Assembly: GCF_014647875.1 (NCBI RefSeq)
Contig: NZ_BMQA01000030.1
Location: forward strand, 1 to 64,000
DNA length: 64,000 bases
Source of the DNA: Streptomyces brasiliensis
GTDB lineage: Bacteria > Actinomycetota > Actinomycetes > Streptomycetales > Streptomycetaceae
Direction: 5' to 3'
Both the position numbers and the translations under genes were made by a program. Below the pieces are notes generated by a model that was given only the letters and a program-made list of their open reading frames with translations, made no database searches and was not told the DNA's origin. Below, one piece after another: positions 17,478-25,960 of this stretch (its first letter is position 1; every line of letters starts with the position of its first letter).

Positions 17478-18485
17478 ATGGACATATCAACATATACAAC
17501 TGACGCACCTCCCCCCACGCCCCGCCCCACCGAGACCGAGCGCAAGCGCGCGGCCCGTGGCGCCACCCGGCCCGGTGACCGAATCTTCCTCGGTCTGTCC
17601 CGCGGGTCGGGCATCCTGCTGCTTGTGATCATGGCCGCGATCGCGGTCTTCCTCAGCTACCGCGCGTCCCTCGCGATCGGCAAGGACCACGGGAACTTCC
17701 TGACCACCTTCGAGTGGAACACCGGCCTCCAGCCGCCCGTCTTCGGCATCGCGATCCTGGCCTTCGGCACGATCGTCTCCTCGATCATCGCCATGGCCCT
17801 CGCGGTCCCGGTCGCGGTCGCCATCGCGCTGTTCATCACGCACTACGCCCCGCGCCGCATGGCCGGCCCCGTCGCGTACGTGATCGACCTGCTCGCCGCC
17901 GTACCGTCCATCGTGTACGGCCTGTGGGGCGCCCTGGTCCTCGTACCGCACATGAACGGCCTGTTCGGCTGGCTCAACGACTACCTGGGCTGGACCGGCA
18001 TCTTCTCCTGGGACGAAGGCGCCCCGCGCTCGATGCTCACCGTCGGCATCCTGCTCGCGATCATGATCCTGCCGATCATCACCAACGTGAGCCGCGAGGT
18101 CTTCCGCCAGGTCCCGCAGATGCACGAGGAGGCCGCCCTGGCCCTCGGCGCCACGCGCTGGGAGGTCATCCGCATGGCGGTGATCCCCTTCGGCCGGTCC
18201 GGTGTGATCTCCGCCTCGATGCTCGGCCTCGGCCGCGCGCTCGGCGAGACGATCGCGGTCGCCACCGTGCTTTCGCCGGCCTTCGACATCCAGGCCAGCC
18301 TGCTCAACCCCGGCGGCGGCACCTTCGCACAGAACATCGCCAGCAAGTTCAGTGAGGCGACGCCGTTCGGCCGGGACGCGCTCATCGCCTCCGGCCTGGT
18401 CCTGTTCGTCATCACCCTGCTGGTCAACGGCGCGGCCCGCGTGATCATCGCCCGCCGTGCGGAGTACTCGGGGGCCAACGCATGA
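17478..18485 (+). CDS. pstC: phosphate ABC transporter permease PstC
   Basis: A 335-residue permease with six membrane helices. The EAA-type coupling loop is seen as EEAALALGATRWEVIRMAVI, followed by the conserved GLGRALGETIA. With PstA it forms the channel of the high-affinity phosphate transporter in the cytoplasmic membrane. ATG 17478 has GGAGA nine bases upstream. It follows pstS after an intercistronic hairpin region and overlaps pstA by ATGA. Confidence 0.96.
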   Translation: MDISTYTTDAPPPTPRPTETERKRAARGATRPGDRIFLGLSRGSGILLLVIMAAIAVFLSYRASLAIGKDHGNFLTTFEWNTGLQPPVFGIAILAFGTIVSSIIAMALAVPVAVAIALFITHYAPRRMAGPVAYVIDLLAAVPSIVYGLWGALVLVPHMNGLFGWLNDYLGWTGIFSWDEGAPRSMLTVGILLAIMILPIITNVSREVFRQVPQMHEEAALALGATRWEVIRMAVIPFGRSGVISASMLGLGRALGETIAVATVLSPAFDIQASLLNPGGGTFAQNIASKFSEATPFGRDALIASGLVLFVITLLVNGAARVIIARRAEYSGANA

Positions 18486-19546
18486 GCCACGCAGCCACCA
18501 TCCACGACAAGCGCCCCAGCACCCTGCGCGGCGCCAGCCTGCCCAAGTGGTCGCCCTGGGCGATCGCCGTCGGCTCGATCGTCGTCGGCATCGGGATCAG
18601 CCTGGCCGCCGGCCTGGACAGCAAGATCCAGTGGGGTCTGATCGCCGCGATCCTGTTCGTCCTCGGCACGTACGGGATCGCCGCGCGCGTCGAGGGCCGC
18701 CGCCAGGCCAAGGACCGGGTCGCCACCAGCTTCGTCTGGGTCGCCTTCGTGATCGCCGTCGTGCCGCTGGTCTCCCTGATCTGGACGACCATCGCCCGCG
18801 GTGTGAAGGTCCTGGACGTCTACTTCCTGACCCACTCGATGGGTGTGGTCGCCGACACCGAGCCCGGCGGCGGTATCTACCACGCCATCATCGGCAGCCT
18901 CGAGCAGGTCGGCCTCGCCACTCTGATCGGCGCTCCGATCGGCGTGATGACCGCGATCTACCTGGTCGAGTACGGCCGCGGCAGGCTCGCCAAGGCCGTC
19001 ACGTTCTTCGTCGACGTGATGACCGGTATCCCGTCGATCGTCGCCGGTCTGTTCATCCTCAGCCTGATGCTGATGTTCGAGATGCAGCCGTTCGGCTTCG
19101 CAGGCTCCCTCGCCCTGGCCATCCTGATGATGCCGGTCGTGGTCCGCTCCACGGAGGAGATGCTCAAGCTCGTCCCGAACGAGCTGCGCGAGGCGTCCCT
19201 GGCGCTCGGCGTCCCGAAGTGGCGCACCATCCTGAAGGTGGTCCTGCCGACCTCCATCGGCGGTATCACCACCGGCATCATGCTGTCGGTGGCCCGAATC
19301 GCGGGTGAGACGGCACCTGTGCTGCTGCTCGTCTTCGGCAACCCCTTCATCAACTCCAACCCGTTCGAGGGTGCGCAGGCGTCGCTGCCGCTGTACATCT
19401 ACCAGCAGTTCTCGAACAGCGCGGGCTCTGGTGCGGCGTACGACCGTGCGTGGGCTGCCTCGCTCACGCTGATCGCCTTCGTGATGATCCTCAACCTGGT
19501 GGCGCGCGGCATCGCCCGCTGGAAAGCCCCGAAGACCGGTCGCTAG
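18482..19546 (+). CDS. pstA: phosphate ABC transporter permease PstA
   Basis: A 354-residue permease partner of PstC. It has a longer N-terminal region with two extra hydrophobic segments and then the binding-protein-dependent permease core, including the EAA loop LREASLALGVPKWRTILKVV and SVARIAGETAPVLLL. The start ATG overlaps the pstC stop as ATGA, so translation is coupled. pstB follows 69 bases downstream. Confidence 0.96.
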   Translation: MSHAATIHDKRPSTLRGASLPKWSPWAIAVGSIVVGIGISLAAGLDSKIQWGLIAAILFVLGTYGIAARVEGRRQAKDRVATSFVWVAFVIAVVPLVSLIWTTIARGVKVLDVYFLTHSMGVVADTEPGGGIYHAIIGSLEQVGLATLIGAPIGVMTAIYLVEYGRGRLAKAVTFFVDVMTGIPSIVAGLFILSLMLMFEMQPFGFAGSLALAILMMPVVVRSTEEMLKLVPNELREASLALGVPKWRTILKVVLPTSIGGITTGIMLSVARIAGETAPVLLLVFGNPFINSNPFEGAQASLPLYIYQQFSNSAGSGAAYDRAWAASLTLIAFVMILNLVARGIARWKAPKTGR

Positions 19547-19615
19547 AGCATCAATCCGCGGCTACCGCCGCTCGGGGCCCCACAGCGACCCCCAGACTTT
19601 GGAAGTGAAGCAGAC

Positions 19616-20392
19616 ATGGCCAAGCGAATCGACGTAAGCGGGCTCACCGCCTACTACGGCTCCCACAAGGCGATCGAAGACATTTCGATGACGGTCGAGC
19701 CGCGTTCGGTGACGGCGTTCATCGGCCCCTCCGGCTGCGGCAAGTCGACGTTCCTGCGCACGCTGAACCGTATGCACGAGGTCACCCCCGGTGGCCGCGT
19801 CGAGGGCAAGGTGCTGCTCGACGACGAGGACCTGTACGGCGCCGGCATCGACCCGGTGTCGGTCCGCCGCGAGGTGGGCATGGTGTTCCAGCGCCCGAAC
19901 CCCTTCCCCACGATGTCGATCTTCGACAACGTGGCGGCGGGTCTGCGGCTCAACGGCAACTACAAGAAGAGCGAGCTGAGCGACGTCGTCGAGAAGTCGC
20001 TCAAGGGCGCGAACCTCTGGAACGAGGTCAAGGACCGTCTGAACAAGCCCGGCTCGGGTCTGTCCGGTGGTCAGCAGCAGCGTCTGTGCATCGCCCGCGC
20101 GATCGCGGTGGAGCCGAAGGTCCTTCTGATGGACGAGCCCTGCTCCGCCCTGGACCCGATCTCCACCCTCGCCATCGAGGACCTGATCGGTGAGTTGAAG
20201 GAGCGTTTCACGATCGTCATCGTGACGCACAACATGCAGCAGGCGGCGCGCGTCTCCGACCGTACGGCGTTCTTCAACCTCGCCGCCGTCGGCCAGCCCG
20301 GCAGGCTCATCGAGATCGACGACACGGAGCGCATCTTCTCCAATCCGTCGGTCCAGGCGACGGAGGACTACATCTCCGGACGCTTCGGCTGA
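19616..20392 (+). CDS. pstB: phosphate ABC transporter ATP-binding protein PstB
   Basis: A 258-residue ABC ATPase with Walker A GPSGCGKST, Q-loop VFQRPNPFPTMS, signature LSGGQQQR, Walker B VLLMDEPCSALDP and the H-loop IVTHNMQQAARV. The spacing and the N-terminal AYYGSHKAIEDI are typical of PstB. It energises PstCA from the cytoplasm. Last gene of the operon; tandem hairpins separate it from the convergent pit gene. No phoU follows here. Confidence 0.97.
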   Translation: MAKRIDVSGLTAYYGSHKAIEDISMTVEPRSVTAFIGPSGCGKSTFLRTLNRMHEVTPGGRVEGKVLLDDEDLYGAGIDPVSVRREVGMVFQRPNPFPTMSIFDNVAAGLRLNGNYKKSELSDVVEKSLKGANLWNEVKDRLNKPGSGLSGGQQQRLCIARAIAVEPKVLLMDEPCSALDPISTLAIEDLIGELKERFTIVIVTHNMQQAARVSDRTAFFNLAAVGQPGRLIEIDDTERIFSNPSVQATEDYISGRFG

Positions 20393-20407
20393 TCCGGACC
20401 CAGATCC

Positions 20408-20483
20408 CCTCGCGGTGCTGCATGGCGGTGCCACCGCGAGGATGCAGAAGGGCCCGCCCCCGGCTCCCGGAGGCGGGCCCTTC
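20408..20483. terminator. tandem bidirectional hairpins between pstB and pit
   Basis: Two stem-loops: a 10-bp stem CCTCGCGGTG (20408-20417) with CACCGCGAGG (20432-20441), and a 12-bp stem GAAGGGCCCGCC (20447-20458) with GGCGGGCCCTTC (20472-20483). Lying between convergent genes they can end both transcripts. Bases 20484-20650 hold no other feature that I can see. Confidence 0.85.
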
Positions 20484-20650
20484 CTGTACTTTGCCCACAC
20501 GGGGCAGCCGTGGTGGTCCGCTTCCCGAGCCCCCGAATCGACGACCCGTATCTCGCTCACCGACCCGGACGGCCCGCCCCCGCGCCTGCCGTGCACCGAG
20601 TCGGTTCCCTCTCTGCCTACCGAGACGGGTGTGCGGGTGGGCGGAGTCGG

Positions 20651-21649
20651 TTACAGCACCGTCAGCTTTACGAGTCCGAACGCCGCCGCCGCGACCAGCG
20701 CGGCCGCCGGCATCGTGATGAACCAGCCCAGCACGATGTTCTTCGCCACACCCCACCGCACCGCGTTCACCCTCTTCGTCGCGCCCACGCCCATGATCGC
20801 CGACGTGATGACATGGGTCGTGGAGATAGGCGCCTTGAACAGGAACGCCGTCGTGAACATGATCGCGGCCCCCGTCGTCTCCGCCGCGAACCCCTGCGGC
20901 GGATCCAGCTCGATGATCTTCCGCCCCAGCGTCCGCATGATCCGCCAGCCACCGGCGTACGTCCCCAGCGACAGCATCAACGCGCACACGATCTTGACCC
21001 ACACCGGGATCGGATCGCCGTACGTCTCGTGCCCGGAGATGACCAGCGCCATCACCACGACACCCATGGTCTTCTGCGCGTCCTGCAGGCCATGCCCGAG
21101 CGCCATGCCCGCCGCGGAGACGGTCTGCGCGATTCGGAAGCCGCGCTTGGCCTTGTGCGGATTGGCCCGCCGAAATATCCACATGATCGCGGTCATGACC
21201 AGGTAACCGACGACGATACCGACGACCGGCGACAGAAACATCGGTAGGATGATCTTGTCGACCACGCCGTTCCACAGCACGGTCGTTCCACCCGCGAGCG
21301 CCGCGCCCACCAGACCGCCGAACAGCGCGTGGGACGAGGAGGACGGCAGGCCGAAGTACCAGGTCACCAGGTTCCAGACGATCGCCCCGAAGAGCGCCGC
21401 GAACAGGATGCCCATCCCAAGGCCGCCGTCGGGCGTCTCGATCAGCCCTTCACTGACCGTCTTGGCGACGCCGGACCCGAGGAAGGCGCCGGCGAGGTTC
21501 ATCACCGCCGCCATGGCGAGAGCCGCGCGCGGGGTCAGCGCCCGCGTCGACACCGACGTCGCGATCGCGTTCGCCGAGTCGTGGAAACCGTTCGTGTACG
21601 TGAAGAAGAGCGCGACCGCGATGGTCACGATCAGGGCGAAGGTGTCCAT
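20651..21649 (-). CDS. pit: low-affinity inorganic phosphate transporter (PitH-type)
   Basis: A 332-residue PiT-family (PHO4) transporter with about ten membrane helices and the duplicated family motif: TYTNGFHDSANAIATSV near the N-terminus and, in the second half, AMALGHGLQDAQKTMGVV. It is probably driven by protons or a metal-phosphate complex. ATG 21649 begins directly before the first helix and lies eight bases after the stop of the DUF47 gene, so the pair form an operon. In S. coelicolor the equivalent pair is pitH1 with its accessory gene. Confidence 0.94.
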   Translation of the reverse strand: MDTFALIVTIAVALFFTYTNGFHDSANAIATSVSTRALTPRAALAMAAVMNLAGAFLGSGVAKTVSEGLIETPDGGLGMGILFAALFGAIVWNLVTWYFGLPSSSSHALFGGLVGAALAGGTTVLWNGVVDKIILPMFLSPVVGIVVGYLVMTAIMWIFRRANPHKAKRGFRIAQTVSAAGMALGHGLQDAQKTMGVVVMALVISGHETYGDPIPVWVKIVCALMLSLGTYAGGWRIMRTLGRKIIELDPPQGFAAETTGAAIMFTTAFLFKAPISTTHVITSAIMGVGATKRVNAVRWGVAKNIVLGWFITMPAAALVAAAAFGLVKLTVL

Positions 21650-21656
21650 CGAGGGC

Positions 21657-22277
21657 TCAGGACTCCTTGACGGCGATGGTCTCCACCGTGTTCGCCACGT
21701 GCTCGAAGGCGTCCGCCGCCTCCTCCAGGACATCCACGATCTGCTTGAGCTTCAGCACCTCTATCGCGTCGTACTTGCCGTTGAAGAGCTGGGCCAGCAG
21801 CTTGCGGTGGATCTGGTCCGCCTGGTTCTCGAGCCGGTTGACCTCGATCCAGTACTCGGTGAGGTTGTCCATGGTCCGCAGACTCGGCATCGCCTCGGCC
21901 GTGAGCTCGGCCGCCCGCGCCAGCACCTCGATCTGCTGCTCGACGCCCTTCGGCAGTTCCTCGACGTTGTAGAGGACGACCAGGTCGACGGCCTCCTCCA
22001 TGAAGTCCATGATGTCGTCGAGGGACGACGCGAGGGAGTAGATGTCCTCGCGGTCGAAGGGCGTGATGAACGAGGAGTTCAGCTGATGGAAGATCGCGTG
22101 CGTGGCGTCGTCACCCGCGTGTTCGGCTGCCCGCATACGCTCCGCGATCTCGGCCCGAGCGGAGGCGTCCGCCCCGAGCAGTTCCATCAGGAGTTTCGAG
22201 CCCGTGACGATGTTGTCCGCGGATGCGGCGAACATGTCGTAGAAGCTCGTCTCCCTGGGGGTCAGACGAAAGCGCAC
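21657..22277 (-). CDS. DUF47/PhoU-like Pit accessory protein
   Basis: A 206-residue all-helical protein of the DUF47 (PhoU-like, YkaA) family. Acidic metal-coordinating motifs are visible as EHAGDDATHAIFHQL, FDREDIYSLASSLDDIMDF and RLENQADQIHRKLL. The family is almost always encoded with Pit transporters and is thought to regulate them. It starts at GTG 22277 with GAGGA eight bases upstream and is the promoter-proximal gene of the pit operon. Confidence 0.93.
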   Translation of the reverse strand: MRFRLTPRETSFYDMFAASADNIVTGSKLLMELLGADASARAEIAERMRAAEHAGDDATHAIFHQLNSSFITPFDREDIYSLASSLDDIMDFMEEAVDLVVLYNVEELPKGVEQQIEVLARAAELTAEAMPSLRTMDNLTEYWIEVNRLENQADQIHRKLLAQLFNGKYDAIEVLKLKQIVDVLEEAADAFEHVANTVETIAVKES

Positions 22278-22439
22278 GTAGGGTCCTCAGTCGGCATTGG
22301 ATTTTGTCAGAGTGATGCTAAGCGCATCATCCGGCCACGGCTAATGGGCCGTCCAGGCCATCCCCAGTGTCGCCCATGAAGCACAGTGATCAGCACGGGG
22401 GCGTACCAAGGGCCCTATACCCAGCAAAGTTCGTTACGA

Positions 22440-22458
22440 TATACCCAGTAGGGGTATA
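22440..22458. promoter_or_regulatory. CsoR operator
   Basis: TATACCC-N5-GGGTATA type inverted repeat (TATACCCAGTAGGGGTATA) ending 21 bases before csoR. It matches the GC-tract palindrome recognised by copper-sensing CsoR proteins, so the gene is probably autorepressed and derepressed by Cu(I). A further half-site CTATACCC lies at about 22414. Confidence 0.85.
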
Positions 22459-22479
22459 CGTCCGGAACTGGAGGACGCG

Positions 22480-22836
22480 ATGACGACCACCGAGGCCGGC
22501 GCGCCGGCGCCCTCCGAGGACACCGCCACCGTGGTAACCGACCACGACCGCGGGATCCACGGTTACCACAAGCAGAAGGACGAGCACCTCAAGCGGCTGC
22601 GCCGTATCGAGGGCCAGATCCGCGGGTTGCAGAGGATGGTCGACGAGGACGTCTACTGCATCGACATACTCACCCAGGTGTCCGCCTCCACCAAGGCCCT
22701 GCAGTCCTTCGCGCTGCAGCTGCTGGAGGAGCACCTGCGGCACTGTGTCGCGGACGCGGCAATCAAGGGCGGCAACGAGATCGACGCCAAGGTGGAGGAG
22801 GCGACCAAGGCGATCGGCAGGCTGCTGCGCACGTAG
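22480..22836 (+). CDS. csoR: copper-sensing transcriptional repressor CsoR
   Basis: A 118-residue helical repressor. The Cu(I) ligands appear as Cys60, His85 and Cys89 (VYCIDIL ... EEHLRHC), the C-H-C pattern and spacing of genuine copper sensors, and the first helix carries the DNA-binding LRRIEGQIRGLQRM. Cu(I) binding releases the repressor from its operator, present just upstream. No copper exporter or chaperone lies beside it, so its main targets are elsewhere in the genome, as in S. lividans. Confidence 0.95.
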   Translation: MTTTEAGAPAPSEDTATVVTDHDRGIHGYHKQKDEHLKRLRRIEGQIRGLQRMVDEDVYCIDILTQVSASTKALQSFALQLLEEHLRHCVADAAIKGGNEIDAKVEEATKAIGRLLRT

Positions 22837-22909
22837 TGTTCCGCCGGGAAGGCGCGATGGGCCGTTATGGACCGTCGGTTGTCTGCAGGTCCGCTGTGGC
22901 TGGTCGCGC

Positions 22910-23125
22910 CTACGCGGCGGAGCCGCTGTCGATACCGCCCCGCGCCCCTTCGGGGCGCTGCCGGCCCCGCTCCTCGGCCACTTTCAGCACCTCGTCGATG
23001 CTCTCCAGGCTGAGCCGGTCCTCGTGGGCGGCCGAGGCCGCGATGATCAGGTCGCCGCACAGCTCGATCTCGGCGAGGGCCACGTGGTCCTGAACCGCCG
23101 TACCGCGAACCGGAGCCACGTGCAT
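22910..23125 (-). CDS. small conserved protein of unknown function
   Basis: A 71-residue soluble protein, with an N-terminal MHVAPVRGTAV and a predicted helical middle (DHVALAEIELCGDLIIAAS, then LESIDEVLKVAEERG). I know similar short proteins beside csoR in other Streptomyces but no function. ATG 23125 is preceded by GACGAGG. Convergent with csoR. Confidence 0.7.
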   Translation of the reverse strand: MHVAPVRGTAVQDHVALAEIELCGDLIIAASAAHEDRLSLESIDEVLKVAEERGRQRPEGARGGIDSGSAA

Positions 23126-23219
23126 CACCTCGTCTCTGCCGTCATCGACTTCCTAGAGTAGGCAGTGGTCTACACACCGCGCATGGCACGGACGGGCTAG
23201 TTCGCGAGGTGGTTACCGG

Positions 23220-24071
23220 CTAGTTCTCCGGCTGGTTTTCGGCGATCCGTCCCGCATAGATGTCCTTCGAGCTCGGCAGCCGTACGTCCACGGGCGCGCC
23301 GAAGTCGTACAGCAGCGTCGTCGAGGTGACGTCCACGGTGGCCTTCTGCTGTCCGTTGACGAAGCTGAACCGCTGCCGCAGCTTGCGGATGCGGCCCTGG
23401 TCGTCCAGGTAGGCGTCGAAGGGGACCTCGGCCGTGGCGAACCCCTTCGCCGCCGCCTGCAGTGCCGCCTTGTTGCCGGCCGAGGCCTGCTCGGCCGCCG
23501 CGGCCAGGTCGGCGGTGCCGCGGTAGTGCCGCACCTCGGTGCCGCCGACCTCGGTCCGGCCGACGTACGACGCGGTGCGCGTCCCGCGCAGCAGTTCCGC
23601 CGCGGCGTACGGGTCGGTCGCGCCGCCCGTCACCAGGTTCCCGTCGGACAGGGCCGCAGTCTCGACCCGGACCCATTTGTCGGCGGGCACGCCGGCGCCC
23701 CGGTTCTTCATGAACAGGGCGCCGGGGGCGAGGAGTTCGGTGATCGGGCGGTGTTCCGTGGTCCCGGCGGGGTCCTGCGGCAGCACCACCGTGAGCCGGC
23801 CGAGCCGGCGGCGGTAGTCGTAGACGCCCGTGCCGCGGATGGTGACGCGGGTGCCGCCGGTGGCCATCTCCATCGAGGTGCCGGCCTTGGAACTGCCCGC
23901 GTCGCGCAGCACGTCGGCGGCGCGGTGCAGGGCGCCGACCGGGTCGGTCGTGCCGCGCGCGTCCTCGGCGGCGGCGCCGCTGCCGCATCCCGTGGCACAC
24001 GCGCCGAGACACACCACGAGTCCCACCGTGACGAGCGTCCCACCCGAGCGCCTGTACTGCCGCCGATCCAT
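23220..24071 (-). CDS. lipoprotein, LprG/LppX-like
   Basis: A 283-residue exported lipoprotein. The signal has a hydrophobic run TLVTVGLVVCLGACATGC with two possible lipobox cysteines. The mature part begins with an alpha-helical segment containing DAGSSKAGTSMEMATGG, the usual opening of the LolA/LprG/LppX-like half-barrel fold, and continues as beta-rich sequence. Such proteins carry lipids or act as sensors at the membrane; the function here is unknown. The ATG at 24071 was chosen for its purine-rich leader (GGTAGGCAGG). Confidence 0.75.
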   Translation of the reverse strand: MDRRQYRRSGGTLVTVGLVVCLGACATGCGSGAAAEDARGTTDPVGALHRAADVLRDAGSSKAGTSMEMATGGTRVTIRGTGVYDYRRRLGRLTVVLPQDPAGTTEHRPITELLAPGALFMKNRGAGVPADKWVRVETAALSDGNLVTGGATDPYAAAELLRGTRTASYVGRTEVGGTEVRHYRGTADLAAAAEQASAGNKAALQAAAKGFATAEVPFDAYLDDQGRIRKLRQRFSFVNGQQKATVDVTSTTLLYDFGAPVDVRLPSSKDIYAGRIAENQPEN

Positions 24072-24420
24072 CGCCTGCCTACCCCCAGCCGGTACGTCCG
24101 TCACGGGCCCCCTGTCGTTCCGTTCAACGACGGGTGGGGAGTGCCGTCACGCGTTGCCGTGGGGCGGGAGAGGCCGTACGACGCCATTACCGGCGTTTCT
24201 GGGTAACGTTGTCTGAGTGGAACAGCAGTGCGGGCCGGACGCGGTCCAAGTCGGACAGGAACACCACACGACCACTCGTGAACAGGGCCGCTTCTGCGTG
24301 GCCCGGTGCGGCTGCGGCTGGCGCGGCCCCGCCCGCCGCGCCAGAAGCCAGGCGCGTACGGACGCGGAGGCGCACTCGGCGTCCTTCTGAGCAGGCCCGT
24401 CTCGCGAACTTCCTCCCGCG
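24072..24420. other. 349-base gene-free stretch
   Basis: Lies between the lipoprotein start and the Nudix gene end, both on the minus strand. It should hold the lipoprotein promoter. Open frames inside it are Arg/Ala-rich, lack ribosome-binding sites and match nothing I know; I see no RNA gene or repeat. Confidence 0.5.
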
Positions 24421-24852
24421 CTACGTGTGCTCGAACTGCCGCACCAGGGCGTCGACGAGGTCCCGGTCGCGCGGCTGGGTCAGCCGGTCGCGTGCCTCGG
24501 GGGTCGACAGCCACAGGATGCGGTCCACCTCGTGGTTCGGGTCGAAGTGCCCGTCCACGGCCTGGGCCGCCCAGTAACGCACCTGCTTCGGGCGGCCGTT
24601 CGCCAGGTAGTGCAGCGTCGGCAGCTCGGCGCCGGGCGCGGCGGTGTAGCCGGTCTCCTCGGTCACCTCGCGCAGCGCGCCCGACAGCGGTTCCTCGCCG
24701 CGCTTCAGCTTGCCCTTGGGGTGGGACCAGTCGTCGTACTTCGGCCGGTGGACGAGACAGACCTCCAGGAGGCCGCCGACCGGGGAGCGGCGCCACAGGA
24801 CACACCCCGCTGCCCGGACGGTCGTGTCGTTCGTTTGCGTCACCGGGGTCAC
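24421..24852 (-). CDS. Nudix hydrolase (MutT-like)
   Basis: A 143-residue Nudix pyrophosphohydrolase. The full Nudix box spans residues 47-69 (G47, E53, R61-E62, E65-E66, G68), so it should be active. MutT-like enzymes next to ppk are suspected of cleaving nucleotides or polyphosphate-related substrates. It starts at GTG 24852, or at a second in-frame GTG nine bases on, after GAGGAGG. It is 16 bases downstream of the CHAD gene, giving an operon ppk-CHAD-nudix. Confidence 0.9.
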   Translation of the reverse strand: MTPVTQTNDTTVRAAGCVLWRRSPVGGLLEVCLVHRPKYDDWSHPKGKLKRGEEPLSGALREVTEETGYTAAPGAELPTLHYLANGRPKQVRYWAAQAVDGHFDPNHEVDRILWLSTPEARDRLTQPRDRDLVDALVRQFEHT

Positions 24853-24868
24853 AGCCTCCTCGGAAGAG

Positions 24869-25960
24869 TCAGGGCGTACCTACCGTCTGCTTCTGCCAGG
24901 CCTGCTGGAACGCGAACCGGGCCGCCTCCACCTCGTGCCGCTGGTCGGCGTGGAGCACCCCGAGCGCGTAAGCGGTCGCCGGGGCGATGCGCGGCGTGCG
25001 GGCGGCCGAAGCGGCCGCGGCGGCCGCCTCCGAGGCGTCCCGGTGCCGGTTCAGCGCCTGTCCGGCCGCGAGCAGCCGCACGTCGACCGGTGCGCCCCCG
25101 CCGTACAGCACCTCGCGGGCGTAGCGGTGCAGGCGCAGCAGGAGGCGTACCTGGTGCCAGGGACCGTCCTGGGGGTGCGGCGCGGGGTCCGGGGACAGGC
25201 CGTGGACCAGTGCCTCCGCGTTGTAGGGGTGCCCGGCGGTGACCAGGGGCAGCGCGGCGGCGGCGGCCAGCAGGCGGTCCTCCGCCGCGGCGGCCAGTGC
25301 GCGCAGGTCCGTGGTGGGGGCGGCCGGGGTGAGCGGAACCTCGCTGGCGAGCACGGCGACCTTGTCGGCGACCGCGTGGAAGCGGGAGGAGCCGAGGGCC
25401 TGCAGCGCCGTGGAGTGGGCACGGGTCCGGGCGAGGGTGAGCTGGCGTTCGAGCAGGGCGCCCGCTTTCGCCGCGCCCACGGTGAGGTTGCCGCGCTCCG
25501 GAGTCACCGGGGCCGGGGGACCGGAGCCGGCGCTGTCGGACGTCAGGGACTGCGCCGGGAACGGCGTGGACCCGGACAGCCGGTGCAGCGCGAGCAGCAG
25601 CCGGTCCAGTCGGGCCTCGCAGGCGTGCTCCAGCCCCAACGTCCCTGACAGCCAGGCGAGTTCGGGGCGCATCTCCTCGGACCAGTCGGCGTCGAGGAGC
25701 GGCCTGAAGGTGTGCAGGCTGCCGCTGATGCGGCGGGCCGAACGGCGCAGGGCGCGCGCCGCGTCGACGGACTCCTCCACGCTGCTCGCCGTACCGGTCT
25801 CCCGGTGCAGTCGCAGTGCGCGCAGGAACTCCGTGGCCTGGGCGCGCAGGTAGCCCGCGAGGGCGTCCCCCGTGGGAGGCCCGCCCTGCTCGACCGCGGT
25901 CGAGAGTTTCGGGGGCGCCCCGGCCGTGGGGTCCGTCGGTTCAAGGTGTTGCTGTGCCAC
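24869..25960 (-). CDS. CHAD domain protein
   Basis: A 363-residue helical protein with a CHAD domain: conserved positively charged and His residues in SVEESVDAARALRRSARRIS, LRRSARR, EARLDRLLLALHRLSG and RLHRYAREVLYGG. CHAD domains bind polyphosphate, which fits its place directly after ppk. The GTG start at 25960 lies inside the end of ppk (20-base overlap), so its translation is coupled to polyphosphate kinase. Confidence 0.92.
   Translation of the reverse strand: MAQQHLEPTDPTAGAPPKLSTAVEQGGPPTGDALAGYLRAQATEFLRALRLHRETGTASSVEESVDAARALRRSARRISGSLHTFRPLLDADWSEEMRPELAWLSGTLGLEHACEARLDRLLLALHRLSGSTPFPAQSLTSDSAGSGPPAPVTPERGNLTVGAAKAGALLERQLTLARTRAHSTALQALGSSRFHAVADKVAVLASEVPLTPAAPTTDLRALAAAAEDRLLAAAAALPLVTAGHPYNAEALVHGLSPDPAPHPQDGPWHQVRLLLRLHRYAREVLYGGGAPVDVRLLAAGQALNRHRDASEAAAAAASAARTPRIAPATAYALGVLHADQRHEVEAARFAFQQAWQKQTVGTP

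Noticed and set aside
24187..24375. A 62-residue minus-strand frame in the gene-free stretch before the Nudix gene
   Set aside because: Ala/Arg-rich, no ribosome-binding site, no recognisable domain.
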